The notes under the pieces: model-generated | Told to the model about the DNA's origin: nothing | What the model saw: only the letters and a program-made list of their open reading frames with translations | The model's database searches: none | Position numbers and translations under genes: made by a program | Source of the DNA: JANWVO01 sp037446555 | GTDB taxonomy: Bacteria > Acidobacteriota > Terriglobia > Bryobacterales > Bryobacteraceae | Length of the DNA: 64,000 nucleotides | Assembly: GCA_037446555.1 (NCBI GenBank) | Contig: JBBIIK010000010.1 | Coordinates: 24,011-88,010, forward strand | Direction of reading: 5' to 3' | Shown: positions 45,401-52,976 of the stretch, piece by piece | Layout: the number at the start of each line of letters is the position of its first letter | How positions within the stretch are numbered: position 1 is the first letter of the stretch

Positions 45401-45592
45401 GGTGCGCGCCAGTTGCACGTTCATGCCGCGCTGCTCGATGGAATCGGCGAAGGCGCGGAACACGGCCTCGGCGCCATTGCCAGCGCCGCAGGTGCCCATG
45501 CCCACGGCGATGCGCGGCGAAGGAGGCAACAGCCGGGCGAGCCCCGCCTCGCGCGCTAGGTTGAAGCTGGCCAGGTCCCGAATGCGCTTCAT
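42440..45592 (-). CDS. Fused HoxF/NuoF diaphorase and GltD/NfnB-like NADPH oxidoreductase
   Basis: A 1050-aa, multi-module redox protein. Residues 1-110 are a thioredoxin-fold [2Fe-2S] region (C35, C66, C70). Residues 120-560 form the NuoF core: FMN loop LRGRGGAGFQTGAKW (197-211), NADH site NADEGDPGAY (227-236), and the 4Fe-4S motif ESCGKCIPCRAG (near 489). From about 565 a GltD-type unit begins: Cys groups SPCENSCPLHMNIP and GRVCQHPCDNRC, an FAD site CAIAGAGPTGLACAYY (about 677), and an NADP-type site VAVVGGGNAAIDSA (about 811) with YRRERKDMPA. The chain ends with EACRCLRC. Ordinary HoxF proteins stop before the GltD unit. Expected role: moving hydrogenase electrons to NAD and, via the second flavin, to NADP. 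The fusion is seen directly; coupling or bifurcation is inference. Confidence 0.9.
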   Translation of the reverse strand: MKRIRDLASFNLAREAGLARLLPPSPRIAVGMGTCGAGNGAEAVFRAFADSIEQRGMNVQLARTGCFGYCAAEPLVNVWIPGRPLVILQKIRPDDAPAILDLAAAGRVPVELALCRIEEWDHITGHIKFGSGFGEIPLWNEVPFFRGQKKIVLRNCGLINPDDIEEFLAVGGYQALYKALIDNSPAAVIEAIQAARLRGRGGAGFQTGAKWEFLRRAKAEPKYLICNADEGDPGAYMNRNEIEGDPHSLIEGMLIGAFVTGATEGIIYVRAEYPLAVHRLRTAIQQAEEWGLLGEDILGRGFRFHLSLVEGAGAFVCGEETALIRSLEGKAGRPTPRPPYPADSGLFGKPTNINNVETWFNIAPIVLKGPAWFLETGSPKSPGTKVFSLVGKVVNTGLVEMPLGTPLKTFVYDVGGGAPHGRAVKAVQTGGPSGGCIPSEMFDTPVDYENLAQLGSIMGSGGMVVMDEDNCMVDVARYFIEFTHSESCGKCIPCRAGLDKSLHYLNRITHGKGTEEDLETLDELSRMIRDASLCGLGQTAPNPVLTTMRHFRHEFEDHIQARRCRAGVCEELALSPCENSCPLHMNIPRYLQLLKEDRLEDAFVSVVLDNPLPASTGRVCQHPCDNRCRRAGLDEAVNMREVHRYIADAIYPGPKFEQLAARVAAVRRPPTGKRCAIAGAGPTGLACAYYLALLGHDVMVYDSNPDAGGMLRYALPDYRLPKDVLDREIELIRRVGVQFAFGSRIQEEITLNDLDQRYDAVFLAIGTWKENWVYLPGTELKGVMPALPFLEAVSKREATDLGRKVAVVGGGNAAIDSARTAMRLGADVTIVYRRERKDMPAIHEEVEAAEAEGAKILFLASPHRIVGGASGRVMALEAVKTRLGEYDASGRRRPIPTDEIVRIPCETVILAVGETVDIDFAKASGLKIRENGLIEVDRYTLQTSRPKFYAGGDLITGASNVSNAMGYGKKAARNIDRMLTGEERWASLWPEFDYEMAVPAHPSPSRRHRVREPEPEARVKDFREATFGLTTVEAMEEACRCLRCDVRNGD

Positions 45593-46146
45593 CGCCGCGC
45601 TCCTTTCCTCACTGCCTCCACCTCGCGTTCGAGTGCCCGCTCATTCACATGCCCGAGGATGGCGTGGTCGATCTCGACCACCGGCGCCAGCGCGCACTGC
45701 CCGAAACAGGCCACCGTGCGGATGGTGAACTCGCCGTCCGCTGTCGTCGCCGTCAGCTTGTCCGCGCTGCCCTCGTCCTCTCCCTCTCTCACGCCAAGCA
45801 GCAGCCTCAGGCGGTCCAGAAGCGCCTTCGAACCGCGCGTGTGACAGGCTGTGCCGCGGCAGATGCACACCGTGTGCTTGCCCTGCGGCTTGAGGTTGAA
45901 GAGCGCATAGAACGTGGCGACGCTGAAGATCTGCGCGCCGGGGATGCCGGTGCGGCTGGAGAGGTAGTCGAGGTATTCCAGCGGCAGGTACTTCCTGGGC
46001 TGGTTTTCCTGGATCTCCTCGAGTATGTTCAGCAACATTCCGGGGCGTCCGCGGTGGCGGACGATCAGCCGGTCGAGGTAGTCTTGCTCTTCTGCGGTCA
46101 ACGGGCCCGGGGCGGGTTTTTCGCCGGGCAGCAGGGCCGAAGTCAT
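45589..46146 (-). CDS. hoxE: Hydrogenase/diaphorase [2Fe-2S] subunit (HoxE/NuoE-like)
   Basis: A 185-aa thioredoxin-like ferredoxin. Four cluster cysteines are in HTVCICRGTACHTRG and TVACFGQCALAP. The N-terminal helices (YLDRLIVRHRGRPGMLLNIL) match NuoE/HoxE. It is the first gene of the hydrogenase operon and overlaps the fused HoxF gene by four bases (ATGA). A GGAGG lies 13 bases upstream of the ATG, which is somewhat far. An inverted pair GCATC ... GATGC with a 9-base centre lies upstream (about 46179-46197). Confidence 0.92.
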   Translation of the reverse strand: MTSALLPGEKPAPGPLTAEEQDYLDRLIVRHRGRPGMLLNILEEIQENQPRKYLPLEYLDYLSSRTGIPGAQIFSVATFYALFNLKPQGKHTVCICRGTACHTRGSKALLDRLRLLLGVREGEDEGSADKLTATTADGEFTIRTVACFGQCALAPVVEIDHAILGHVNERALEREVEAVRKGARR

Positions 46147-46238
46147 GCGGCGGTTGCGTCCTCCTATTACCAGATAATCGCATCTGAAAGTCGGATGCAA
46201 CCCGCTTCCGGCGCTGGAAACATTTCCGGCCCGTTTTG

Positions 46239-46946
46239 TTATCCCTCCCGGGCCCCGGCCTCCGCGCGCAGGGAGCGGATCCATTCCGTCATGCGTTCAA
46301 AGTGGGATCCCTGCCAGTACAGCTGCCCGCACCCGGAGCACTGCGCGAATTCCCTGCACCAGAGGCGCGTCTTCGGGGGGATGCGCTCCCAGACGGCCTC
46401 GCGCTCCGCGGGCTCGAGCAACGCGTTGCAGCGCAGGCAGCGGCGCAGCGGCGCCGCGTGGGCCCAGAGCCCGAGCTTGTGGGCCAGCCACACCAGCTGC
46501 GCGCGCGGGTCATCGCCGCGGACCAGCGCGCCCATCTCCACCTGTTTCCGCATGAGCAGGCTCCGGTCGCGTGTCAGCAGGAAGCGCCCCGCGGCAGCGG
46601 CCTCGGCCAGTTCTCGGTCGTCCGACCGCGCGTCATACAACGTGTCGAAGCCGAGGATGCGGAGGTATTTGGCGAGGCGTCCCAGATGGCAGTCCAGAAT
46701 GAATCGCCAGCCGCCGCGGGGCGGCGCGGAATACAGGCGCGGACGGGCGTCGATCGAGGCGCCATCCGCGAGCGGTGGCGTCAGGTCCGCCGGTTCGCCG
46801 ACTTCGGGATGCGGCACGCCGAATGCTTCGATAGCATGCTTGAGCGAGGGGCGGCCGCGAAACTCGTACTCGATCCAGACGCCGCGGCGGGCGGCGGGCA
46901 GAAAATCGTTGAGGTCGCCGTGGAAAAGGAAGCGGGCGTGCCCCAC
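46239..46946 (-). CDS. Mut7-C RNase-domain protein with N-terminal ubiquitin-like domain
   Basis: A 235-aa protein. Residues 1-80 resemble the Mut7-C ubiquitin-like domain (ARFLFHGDLNDFLPAARRG). Residues 85-230 are the Mut7-C PIN-fold RNase: WRFILDCHLGRLAKYLRILGFDTLYD, RELAEAA, LLTRDRSLL, then a zinc-binding part with RCLRCNALLEP and QCSGCGQLYWQG. These are predicted RNases or toxin-like nucleases with unknown targets. GTG start at 46946. It lies 92 bases upstream of hoxE on the same strand, but a functional link is not evident. Confidence 0.82.
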   Translation of the reverse strand: MGHARFLFHGDLNDFLPAARRGVWIEYEFRGRPSLKHAIEAFGVPHPEVGEPADLTPPLADGASIDARPRLYSAPPRGGWRFILDCHLGRLAKYLRILGFDTLYDARSDDRELAEAAAAGRFLLTRDRSLLMRKQVEMGALVRGDDPRAQLVWLAHKLGLWAHAAPLRRCLRCNALLEPAEREAVWERIPPKTRLWCREFAQCSGCGQLYWQGSHFERMTEWIRSLRAEAGAREG

Positions 46947-47023
46947 GCCTTCAACATAGCGCCCCGAAATGTTACAGGGGCGGCGCCCGCGGATTGTTTA
47001 CGATGAGTACAAGGATCGTGCCT

Positions 47024-49774
47024 ATGAATAACCCGAGCCGACACTTCGCCGCGCTCCGCCTGTCCGCCGCGGCCATTCTGGTTCTGACTCTGTGCGCTGC
47101 CCTGGCGGCGCAGCCCGCGGCGCCCCGCAAGTTGACCTCTGTCGAAGGCATCACGGAGTACCGTCTGGACAACGGGATGCGCGTGCTGTTATTTCCCGAC
47201 CCGTCGAAGTCCACCATTACGGTGAACGTCACATACATGGTCGGCTCGCGCCACGAGGACTACGGCGAGACGGGCATGGCTCACCTTCTCGAACACCTCA
47301 TGTTCATGGGTTCGAAGAACCATCCCGACATCAAGAAAGAACTTCAGGATCACGGTACGCGCCCCAACGGCACCACGTGGTATGACCGGACGAACTATTT
47401 CGAGACGTTCGCCGCCACGGAGGACAACCTCGCCTGGGCGCTGGCGATGGAAGCCGACCGCATGGTGAACAGCTTCATCGCCAAGAAGGATCTCGACAGC
47501 GAGATGACGGTGGTGCGCAACGAGATGGAGAACGGAGAGAACTCGCCGCCAAGGGTTCTGCTGGAGCGCGTTGCGAGTACGGCTTTCCTCTGGCACAACT
47601 ACGGCAAGTCCGCGATCGGCGCGCGGAGCGACGTTGAGCGCGTCCCGATCGAACGGCTTCAGGCGTTTTACCGGCACTTCTATCAACCGGACAACGCTGT
47701 GCTGGTGGTCGCCGGCAAGTTCGACGAGGCGAAAACGCTGGTGTTGATCCAGAAGACGTTCGGCGCCATTCCGAAGCCGCAGCGGCAGCTCCGGCGCACC
47801 TACACCGTCGAGCCCGTGCAGGACGGAGAGCGCACGGTCAGTGTGCGCCGCGTGGGCGATGTGCAGTACGTGGGCGCGGCGTGGCACATCCCGCCGGGCT
47901 CGCATGACGAATATGCCGCCGTCGAAATGGCGGTGGACATTCTCGGCGACCAGCCGTCCGGACGGCTTTACAAGGCGCTGGTGGAGACCAAGAAAGCCGC
48001 CAGCGTTTCCATGTTCAGTTTCCAGCTGCACGATCCCGGCTTTGCCTACGCCCAGGCGATGGTCCGCATGGACAGTCCGCTCGAAGACGCGCGGAAGGCA
48101 CTGCTGGACACGATTGCCGAAATCCGGTCGAAGCCATTCACCAAGGACGAACTGGAAAGGCAGCGCACGCGCTGGCTGAAGAACTTCGAGTTGCGGATGA
48201 ACGATCCGCAGGATGTCGCACTGGAACTCTCCGAATGGCAGGCGATGGGCGACTGGCGTCTGATGTTCCTGCACCGGGACCGGATCGAGAAGGTTTCCCT
48301 CGAGCAGGTACAAAAAGCCGCCGAGAAGTATTTCATCCCCTCCAACTGTACGGTCGGGCTCTTCATTCCCGAGAAGGAGCCTCTGCGCGCCGAGGTGCCC
48401 GAGCCGCCCGCGGCCGAGAAGCTTGTGGAGAGCTATACGGGCAAGGCTGTGGTGTCGCAGGGAGAGTCTTTCGACGCTTCGCCCGCCAACATTGACAAGC
48501 GCACTGTCCGCGGCGACATCAACGGCGGGCTGAAGATCGCCCTGTTGCCGAAGAAGACCCGTGGCTCGCAGGTCACAGCCGTGCTGAGCCTGCATTTCGG
48601 CGACGAGAACAATCTGCGTGAAAAGGCCTTTATCGGAGGCCTTACAGGCCAGATGCTGATGCGCGGCACCACGAAACGCACGCGCCAGCAGATCCGCGAC
48701 GAACTGGACCGCATCAAGGCCCAGGTCAACGTCGGCGGCAACGCCAGCGGCGCTTCGGCGCGCATCACGACCACGCGCCAGAACCTGCCGGCGGCGATCG
48801 ACCTCGTCTTCGAGATGCTGAAGGAGTCCGTTTTCCCCGAGAACGAATTCGACCAGTTGAAGCGCCAGGTGCTGGCGTCGCTGGAGGGTTCCAAGAGCCA
48901 GCCGCAGACCATCGCCTCCACGGCGTTGCAGCGGCACCTGATTCCGTATCCGAAGGGCGACGTGCGCTACGTGCCCACCGTGGACGAGCAGATCGCCGCC
49001 ATCCAGAGCGTGACTCTCGACCAGGTGAAGCAGTTCCACTCGCAATACTACGGCCTGGCGGAGGGCGAGCTGTCGATCATCGGCGACTTCGATCCCGAAA
49101 GCATCCAGCAGCAAATTACGAAGCTTTCGCGGGACTGGAAGAGCCGCCAGAGCTATGCGCGCGTGCTGCGGAAATACTTGGAAGTGAAGCCAACCACCGC
49201 GGCGTTCGAGACCCCCGACAAGGCCAACGCCATGTGGATGGCGGGCACGGCGTTCCGCATGAAGGACACCGACCCGGACTATCCTGCGCTTCTGTTTGGC
49301 AACTATCTGCTCGGCCAGGGCATGAACTCCCGGCTCTTCGCGCGCATTCGCAACAAGGAGGGGCTCAGCTACGGGGTCGGATCGCAGCTGATCGCCGGCG
49401 CCGAGGACGACCACGCCCTGTTCATTGCGTTCGCCATCTGCGCGCCCGAAAACGCGCCCAAGGTGGAAGCCTCGTTTCGGGACGAGATGAAAAAGATCCT
49501 CGCCGACGGGTTCACGGCGGAGGAGATCGAAGCGGGCAAGAAGAGCTGGCTCCAGAGCCGGCAGGTGAGCCGGGAAAACGACGAGGAGCTGGTGGGCCGC
49601 ATTGTCGCCCGAACCTATGAACGGCGCACCATGGCTTTCGACGCGGAGCTGGAGCAGAAGGTCAATGCGTTGACACCGGCCCAGGTGCGCGCTGCCATGG
49701 CGAAGTATCTGGATCCGGCTGGCCTGACCTACATGCGAGCCGGCGATTTCAAGAAGGTGAACGTCGTCTGGTGA
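47024..49774 (+). CDS. Exported M16-family zinc metallopeptidase (pitrilysin/insulinase type)
   Basis: A 916-aa protein with a signal peptide (LSAAAILVLTLCAALAAQPA). The first M16 half holds the inverted zinc motif HLLEHLMFMG, with the distal Glu in VVRNEMENGENSP. The second half is catalytically inactive in the usual way and supplies the R/Y substrate region (SRLFARIRNKEGLSYGVGS). It degrades peptides in the periplasm. I chose the ATG at 47024 because AAGGAT lies eight bases upstream; TACGAT at 46999-47004 may be the -10. The start of the next gene overlaps its stop by four bases (GTGA). Confidence 0.92.
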   Translation: MNNPSRHFAALRLSAAAILVLTLCAALAAQPAAPRKLTSVEGITEYRLDNGMRVLLFPDPSKSTITVNVTYMVGSRHEDYGETGMAHLLEHLMFMGSKNHPDIKKELQDHGTRPNGTTWYDRTNYFETFAATEDNLAWALAMEADRMVNSFIAKKDLDSEMTVVRNEMENGENSPPRVLLERVASTAFLWHNYGKSAIGARSDVERVPIERLQAFYRHFYQPDNAVLVVAGKFDEAKTLVLIQKTFGAIPKPQRQLRRTYTVEPVQDGERTVSVRRVGDVQYVGAAWHIPPGSHDEYAAVEMAVDILGDQPSGRLYKALVETKKAASVSMFSFQLHDPGFAYAQAMVRMDSPLEDARKALLDTIAEIRSKPFTKDELERQRTRWLKNFELRMNDPQDVALELSEWQAMGDWRLMFLHRDRIEKVSLEQVQKAAEKYFIPSNCTVGLFIPEKEPLRAEVPEPPAAEKLVESYTGKAVVSQGESFDASPANIDKRTVRGDINGGLKIALLPKKTRGSQVTAVLSLHFGDENNLREKAFIGGLTGQMLMRGTTKRTRQQIRDELDRIKAQVNVGGNASGASARITTTRQNLPAAIDLVFEMLKESVFPENEFDQLKRQVLASLEGSKSQPQTIASTALQRHLIPYPKGDVRYVPTVDEQIAAIQSVTLDQVKQFHSQYYGLAEGELSIIGDFDPESIQQQITKLSRDWKSRQSYARVLRKYLEVKPTTAAFETPDKANAMWMAGTAFRMKDTDPDYPALLFGNYLLGQGMNSRLFARIRNKEGLSYGVGSQLIAGAEDDHALFIAFAICAPENAPKVEASFRDEMKKILADGFTAEEIEAGKKSWLQSRQVSRENDEELVGRIVARTYERRTMAFDAELEQKVNALTPAQVRAAMAKYLDPAGLTYMRAGDFKKVNVVW

Positions 49775-50286
49775 TCACCGATCTGGTCCAGATCCGCCGC
49801 CTCGGCGAGCACAAGCACGGCGAAAACGAGCGTTTCCGCCGCCACCTGAAGACCTACCGCTATGTGGAGCGGAGGCTGCGGCAGATTGCCGAAGAGGTGG
49901 CGGAGCAGATCGACTGCCTTGCCTGCGCCAACTGCTGCCGCGTCGCCACGGCGCGCCTGCTGGAGAGGGACATCGAGCGGCTCGCCAAACATTTCCGCAT
50001 GAGCGTGGAGAAGTTCAAGCAGGAATACGCCGAGGAGAGCGAAGAAGAAGGCTGGATCCTGCGCCGCGATCCGGAGCGGGGCTGCGTGTTTCTTTCGGGC
50101 AACGAATGTACCGTGTACGAAGTGCGCCCGGCGGCCTGCGTGGACTTCCCGCACATGGTGCGCGGTTCGGGGTCGATCCCGTCGCGCATGTGGCAGTTCA
50201 TCGACCGCGCCTGTTATTGTCCGATCGTGTACAACACGCTGGAGGCGTGGAAGCAGGAGACGGGGTTTTCGAAGGGGACACCCTGA
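49771..50286 (+). CDS. YkgJ-family cysteine cluster protein
   Basis: A 171-aa protein with the CxxCxxCC motif IDCLACANCCRVA (around 48-57) and further cysteines in GCVFLSGNECTVYEVRPAACVDFPH and ACYCPIVYN. The family is presumed to bind a metal cluster, probably Fe-S or zinc. GTG start overlapping the M16 stop (GTGA), so it is translated from the same message. Function unknown. Confidence 0.85.
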   Translation: MITDLVQIRRLGEHKHGENERFRRHLKTYRYVERRLRQIAEEVAEQIDCLACANCCRVATARLLERDIERLAKHFRMSVEKFKQEYAEESEEEGWILRRDPERGCVFLSGNECTVYEVRPAACVDFPHMVRGSGSIPSRMWQFIDRACYCPIVYNTLEAWKQETGFSKGTP

Positions 50287-50367
50287 TCCGGCGCCTCCGT
50301 GAGTTGCGCCCGCGGCGGAAGCGGCTGGCTGGCAGCGCGGCAAAGGGAGCAGAGCAGGCTGTCGTCT

Positions 50368-51363
50368 TCAGGGGAGCTTCTCGGTGAGCGTGACGGGCTG
50401 GCTCAGGCGGAAGGTGAGCCGCGTTTCGCTGGGCAGCTCGGCGGGCTTGCCGCGCGTCGCCATGGCGCCGCCAGCGCCGGCAGCGCCGCCGATGGCTGCG
50501 CCGATGGCAGCGCCCTTCCCTCCGCCGGCGATCGCCCCGATGGCGGCGCCGATGCCCGCTGCCACGCCCGTCTTCGCCACGTCGCCCTTCACGCCGCTTT
50601 CGGCCTCGTGACGGGAGGAATCCGTGCGGATCTCCACCTTCTGACCGTCGGAGGTGGTCAGCTCATCGAGCTGCAACGCCAGCGCGGCGCGCCCTTTGAC
50701 GCGCCCTGACGCGGCAGCCTCCACGATGCGGCCCCGCACCAGCGCGCCGCGTTCGGCAATCACCAGCCCTTCCACGATCAGCGGCGCGTCCAGCGTGGCG
50801 AAGAACGGATCGTGAACCGACTGCCGCTCGGTGCTGAGCGCATCGCGCAAGCGGACCGGGATCAGCGTGCCCGCGGGCACGGTCACCTGGCGCGGCTCTC
50901 GTTTCGGCGGCGCGGGCTTCTCGGCTACTGCGGGCCTCGGCGCCTCGGAAACAGGCGCTACGGCAGGCACTGCGGCTTGCGGAGGCGAGATTCGAACGTC
51001 CTGCGGCGCAGGCGGCACAACTCTTGCCTGCTCGGTGGCTTGCGGGTGTTGCGCGGGTTGCTCGGGCTGTGCGGCGGCGCGCGGCGCGGCAGGGCGGCTT
51101 GTTTGGCGCGGACTGGCTGCCCGCGCGGGCGCCGTCCTCGCCGGTTGCGTCTTCGCCGGAGCCTTGGCCGCTTCCGCGACCTCCGCGGGCTCGGGCGGCG
51201 GAACCTCGCGGGCCTCGGCCGGGGACAGAGCAGGCGTGGAAGCCTGCGCTGCGGGGGCGGGGGCCTCCGCCGGCGGCGCGGCGCGATGCTTCAGCCCCAG
51301 ATAAACCACGGTCCCGACGGCGATGCCGCCTGCCAGAAACGCCAAACCCAGTTTCTGCCACAT
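50368..51363 (-). CDS. Membrane-anchored protein with Pro/Ala-rich linker and glycine-zipper region
   Basis: A 331-aa protein with an N-terminal transmembrane helix (LGLAFLAGGIAVGTVVYLGL), a low-complexity Pro/Ala/Glu stalk (about residues 30-160), and a beta-rich domain starting QVTVPAGTLIPVRLRDALST that resembles the TrbI/VirB10-like or DotG-like beta-barrel seen in many acidobacterial proteins. The C-terminal region has a glycine zipper (AGIGAAIGAIAGGGKGAAIG). Start: ATG at 51363, or a TTG 15 bases upstream. Envelope scaffold role is only a guess. Confidence 0.65.
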   Translation of the reverse strand: MWQKLGLAFLAGGIAVGTVVYLGLKHRAAPPAEAPAPAAQASTPALSPAEAREVPPPEPAEVAEAAKAPAKTQPARTAPARAASPRQTSRPAAPRAAAQPEQPAQHPQATEQARVVPPAPQDVRISPPQAAVPAVAPVSEAPRPAVAEKPAPPKREPRQVTVPAGTLIPVRLRDALSTERQSVHDPFFATLDAPLIVEGLVIAERGALVRGRIVEAAASGRVKGRAALALQLDELTTSDGQKVEIRTDSSRHEAESGVKGDVAKTGVAAGIGAAIGAIAGGGKGAAIGAAIGGAAGAGGAMATRGKPAELPSETRLTFRLSQPVTLTEKLP

Positions 51364-51428
51364 CTCCTTGATCCTCAATCATTGTCGACGTATGCGCAAG
51401 CTCTGCTGTTTCGGTCAATTCCGCCCGC

Positions 51429-51434
51429 TACAAT
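51429..51434 (+). promoter_or_regulatory. TACAAT -10-like hexamer close to the dusB start
   Basis: TACAAT is nine bases before the dusB ATG (51444). There is no ribosome binding site in the remaining nine bases, so transcription starting here would give a nearly leaderless mRNA. The -35 match is weak. Confidence 0.4.
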
Positions 51435-51443
51435 CAAAAGTAG

Positions 51444-52490
51444 ATGGTTCCGTTTCCGCCAGAGTTCCGCATTGGTGCGGTGCGCATCCAGCCGGCGACG
51501 GTGCTTGCGCCCATGGCGGGCGTCACCGACACCGTGTTCCGCCGCCTGATCCGCGCCCAGGGCGGGTGCGGGCTGCTGATGACGGAATTCACCAGCTCGC
51601 ACGGCGTCGTTGCCACGCGGAAGCACCCGAACCGCAAGCGTCTCCAGAGCTTCCACTACCTCTATTTCGAGCCGGACGAACACCCGATCACGGCGCAGCT
51701 GTTCGGCGCGGACCCCGCCGTTCTGGCCGACGCTGCCCGGATCTGCGAAGATTTGGGCTTTGACGCCGTGGACATCAACTTCGGCTGTCCGGTGAAGAAG
51801 GTGGTCAAGTGCAACGGCGGCAGCGGACTGCTGCGCAACCTGCCGTTGATCGAGACCATCCTGCGCACGGTTCGCGCCGCCATCCGGATCCCTCTGACGC
51901 TGAAAACCCGCGCCGGCTGGAACGACTGCGAGCTGGTCCATGTGCAGATGGCGCGGCTGGCGGAAGATTGCGGCGTTAACGCCATTGCCCTGCACCCGCG
52001 CACACGCGAGCAGGGCTACAGCGGGCGCGCCGACTGGAGGCGTATTGCCGAGGTGAAGGCGGCAGTGAAGATCCCGGTGATCGGCAATGGCGACATCGTC
52101 ACGCCGCAGGACGCCGTGCGCATGATGCGAGAGACAGGTTGTGACGCCGTGATGATCGGGCGCGCCGCCGCGTCGAATCCGTGGATCTTCCGGGAGATTG
52201 CCGAGTATGTGGCCACGGGAAGCTACTTCCAGCCCACCGAGGAAGACCGCTGGCGCATCATGCACACCTATTACGCCATGCTGATCGAGCATGAATCGCT
52301 GGACGCTGTGGGCAAAATGAAGCAGTTCGCCACCTACTTCACGCACGGCGTCCGAAACGGATCGAAGCTCCGCACGGCCATCTACCATGCCAGGGAAGCG
52401 CGCGAAATCCTCTCGCTCGTCGACCGGTTCTTCGACGGCGAACTCGCCCGCGGCAGCGCGTCCGAAAAGGCCGAAGCGCCAGCCGCCTGA
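51444..52490 (+). CDS. tRNA-dihydrouridine synthase (Dus family)
   Basis: A 348-aa FMN enzyme that reduces uridines in the tRNA D-loop. TVLAPMAGVTDTVFRRL and QLFGADP are the FMN-binding parts. DINFGCPVKKVVKCNGGSGL holds the catalytic cysteine (in KCNGG). KTRAGW, ALHPRTREQGYSG, GNGDI and MIGRAAASNPWIF are all conserved. It looks like the DusB branch. First gene of the run with rnhA, nadD and metH; rnhA starts seven bases after its stop. Confidence 0.93.
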   Translation: MVPFPPEFRIGAVRIQPATVLAPMAGVTDTVFRRLIRAQGGCGLLMTEFTSSHGVVATRKHPNRKRLQSFHYLYFEPDEHPITAQLFGADPAVLADAARICEDLGFDAVDINFGCPVKKVVKCNGGSGLLRNLPLIETILRTVRAAIRIPLTLKTRAGWNDCELVHVQMARLAEDCGVNAIALHPRTREQGYSGRADWRRIAEVKAAVKIPVIGNGDIVTPQDAVRMMRETGCDAVMIGRAAASNPWIFREIAEYVATGSYFQPTEEDRWRIMHTYYAMLIEHESLDAVGKMKQFATYFTHGVRNGSKLRTAIYHAREAREILSLVDRFFDGELARGSASEKAEAPAA

Positions 52491-52497
52491 AGCGCCC

Positions 52498-52944
52498 ATG
52501 AAGAAGGTTCAGGCGATCACCGACGGCAGTTGCCTCGGCAATCCGGGCCCCGGCGGCTGGGCCTACATCCTGCGCTACGGCGAACACACGCGGGCGAGGT
52601 CGGGCGGCGAGCCGCACACGACCAACAACCGCATGGAGCTCACCGCGGCGCTGCGCGCCCTGCAAGCACTCAAGGAGCCTTGCGAGGTGGAGTTCACCAC
52701 GGATTCGCAGTATCTGAAGAACGGCGTGGAGAGCTGCATGGCGCGCTGGAAGCGCAACGGCTGGAAGACCGCCGAGAAGAAACCCGTGCTCAACCAGGAC
52801 CTGTGGCAGGCCCTCGACGCGGAGTTGCAGCGCCACAAAGTGCGATGGATCTGGACGCGGGGCCACGCCTCGCATGAGGACAACAACCGCTGCGACGAGC
52901 TGGCCCGCGCCGCCGCCGAGCAGCAGCGCGGGAAGGGCCAGTGA
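52498..52944 (+). CDS. rnhA: Ribonuclease HI
   Basis: A 148-aa enzyme that removes RNA from RNA-DNA hybrids. The four catalytic acids sit in AITDGSCLGNPGPGGWAY (Asp), TNNRMELTAAL (Glu), FTTDSQYL (Asp) and DNNRCDELA (Asp). The basic handle (RWKRNGWKTAEKKP) is present. The ATG at 52498 is preferred; a longer in-frame extension upstream overlaps dusB and has no homology-like features. Confidence 0.96.
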   Translation: MKKVQAITDGSCLGNPGPGGWAYILRYGEHTRARSGGEPHTTNNRMELTAALRALQALKEPCEVEFTTDSQYLKNGVESCMARWKRNGWKTAEKKPVLNQDLWQALDAELQRHKVRWIWTRGHASHEDNNRCDELARAAAEQQRGKGQ

Positions 52945-52976
52945 CAGAGGCCGAAACATTCCGCTAGGATGACGTT

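Noticed and set aside
42569..45559. A 996-aa open frame antisense to the fused HoxF gene
   Set aside because: It lies entirely within a well-supported coding gene, has His/Arg/Gly-biased composition typical of shadow frames in GC-rich DNA, and no recognisable domain.
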